Shown here in pieces: positions 4,823 through 5,409 of a stretch of 5,409 nucleotides of DNA (positions are counted from its first letter, which is position 1; each line of letters opens with the position of its first letter). The position numbers and the translations under genes were made by a program. The stretch is from Patescibacteria group bacterium (GTDB lineage: Bacteria > Patescibacteriota > Minisyncoccia > Minisyncoccales > JAHIOY01), in the NCBI GenBank assembly GCA_018894495.1, contig JAHIOY010000091.1, positions 1-5,409 on the forward strand, read 5' to 3'. The notes below the pieces were generated by a model that did not search any database, was not told the DNA's origin, and was given only the letters and a program-made list of their open reading frames with translations.

Positions 4823-5409
4823 ATGCCCAATATCACAGAATTTATTAGAAACATTTCCGAGGTTTTAATTCTTTGGATTTTCTCTCATGGCTTAAAAATA
4901 ATAGCCATTCTTTTTGTTGCTTATCTTATCAATAAATTTAGTCGCGGTTTTGTTGAAAAAATAATTAGAAAAGTAATTATTTCTGACCATTTTTTATCTA
5001 AAGAAGAGGAGAAAAAAAGAGAAGACACTTTAATTAGAATTATGAGCGGCTCTATGAGCATAATTATCTGGCTCATAGCGGGTTTAATGATTCTTCAAGA
5101 GTTTGGTATTGCTATAGCTCCCATTTTGGCAGCGGCCGGCATTGCCGGTCTTGCCTTTGGTTTTGGCGGCCAGTATCTCATTCGCGATTTAATTTCCGGA
5201 CTCTTTATTATTTTTGAAAATCAATATCGAGTTGGCGATGTGGTGTGCTTTGACGGAACTTGCGGATTGGTTGAAGACATCAGCGTGCGAATGACAACCC
5301 TGCGAGATCTTGACGGAATTGTGCACCATGTTCCTCACGGAGAAATCAAAAAGGTGTCAAATCTGTCAAAACAATTTGCCAGAGTTAATCTAGATATCGG
5401 CATTGCTTA
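4823..5409 (+). CDS. MscS-family mechanosensitive ion channel (3' end outside window)
   Basis: The frame opens at ATG 4823 and stays open for 195 codons to the window edge. It starts MPNITEFIRNISEVLILWIF. Hydrophobic segments at about 14-37 and 76-95 fit two transmembrane helices. They are followed by the pore helix region ILAAAGIAGLAFGFGGQYLI at 101-120 and DLISGLFIIFENQYRVGDVV at 122-141, the MscS signature of small residues then FENQYRVGD. The beta domain begins after this with GLVEDISVRMTTLRDLDG and HHVPHGEI. Such channels open under membrane tension to release solutes during osmotic downshock. The charged stretch SKEEEKKRED (59-68) is a cytoplasmic loop. C142 and C147 lie close together in the beta domain. 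The C-terminal alpha-beta part is missing from the window. It has its own strong promoter and probably a leaderless transcript. Confidence 0.93.
   Translation, partial: MPNITEFIRNISEVLILWIFSHGLKIIAILFVAYLINKFSRGFVEKIIRKVIISDHFLSKEEEKKREDTLIRIMSGSMSIIIWLIAGLMILQEFGIAIAPILAAAGIAGLAFGFGGQYLIRDLISGLFIIFENQYRVGDVVCFDGTCGLVEDISVRMTTLRDLDGIVHHVPHGEIKKVSNLSKQFARVNLDIGIA

Noticed and set aside
1..5409. tRNA, rRNA, CRISPR array or transposase
   Set aside because: No spaced direct repeats, cloverleaf-like segment, conserved rRNA stretch or transposase motif was found on either strand.

Overview
The window looks like a piece of a small, AT-leaning bacterial genome, most likely a member of the Candidate Phyla Radiation (Patescibacteria, Parcubacteria-like). 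The reasons are indirect: an Obg GTPase that ends right after its G domain, lysine-rich proteins, tightly packed genes with few Shine-Dalgarno sequences, promoters that start transcription at or almost at the start codon, and GC-rich palindromes scattered among AT-rich spacers. TGA is a stop codon (it ends the helicase and radC genes), which argues against the code-25 lineages (Gracilibacteria/SR1). The taxonomic call is an inference.

Layout. Positions 1-4696 are read on the minus strand, so transcription order runs from high to low coordinates: obg (3731-4696); a hairpin and a consensus promoter inside a 12-bp perfect inverted repeat (3609-3721); a winged-helix / GHKL ATPase / STAS-like fusion protein (2572-3600); a 52-codon gene with a CPLCKPHK motif (2384-2542); a PIF1-like helicase with a 28-bp perfect palindrome inserted in frame (1018-2352); a 26-codon ORF that resembles the RadC N-terminus (875-955); radC (186-878); and the start of a probable DNA methyltransferase (1-189, truncated by the window). 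The only plus-strand gene is an MscS-type mechanosensitive channel (from 4823, cut at the right edge), divergent from obg. The two are separated by 126 bp holding back-to-back promoters.

How the genes may work together. From the fusion protein to the methyltransferase the genes are same-strand and close (gaps of about 29, 31 and 62 bases, then ATGA overlaps), so they could form one transcription unit led by the strong promoter at 3621-3649. The contents are a self-contained regulatory switch protein, a small cysteine/histidine protein, a 5'-3' helicase, RadC and a DNA methylase. This suggests a DNA-processing or defence-associated cassette next to housekeeping genes (obg, mscS). No such system is named from established knowledge; the cassette is a hypothesis. 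The best supported new observations are the promoter/operator design in front of the fusion protein, the tiny CPLCKPHK gene, the RadC-like upstream ORF with an A-run slippery site, and the palindrome inside the helicase gene.
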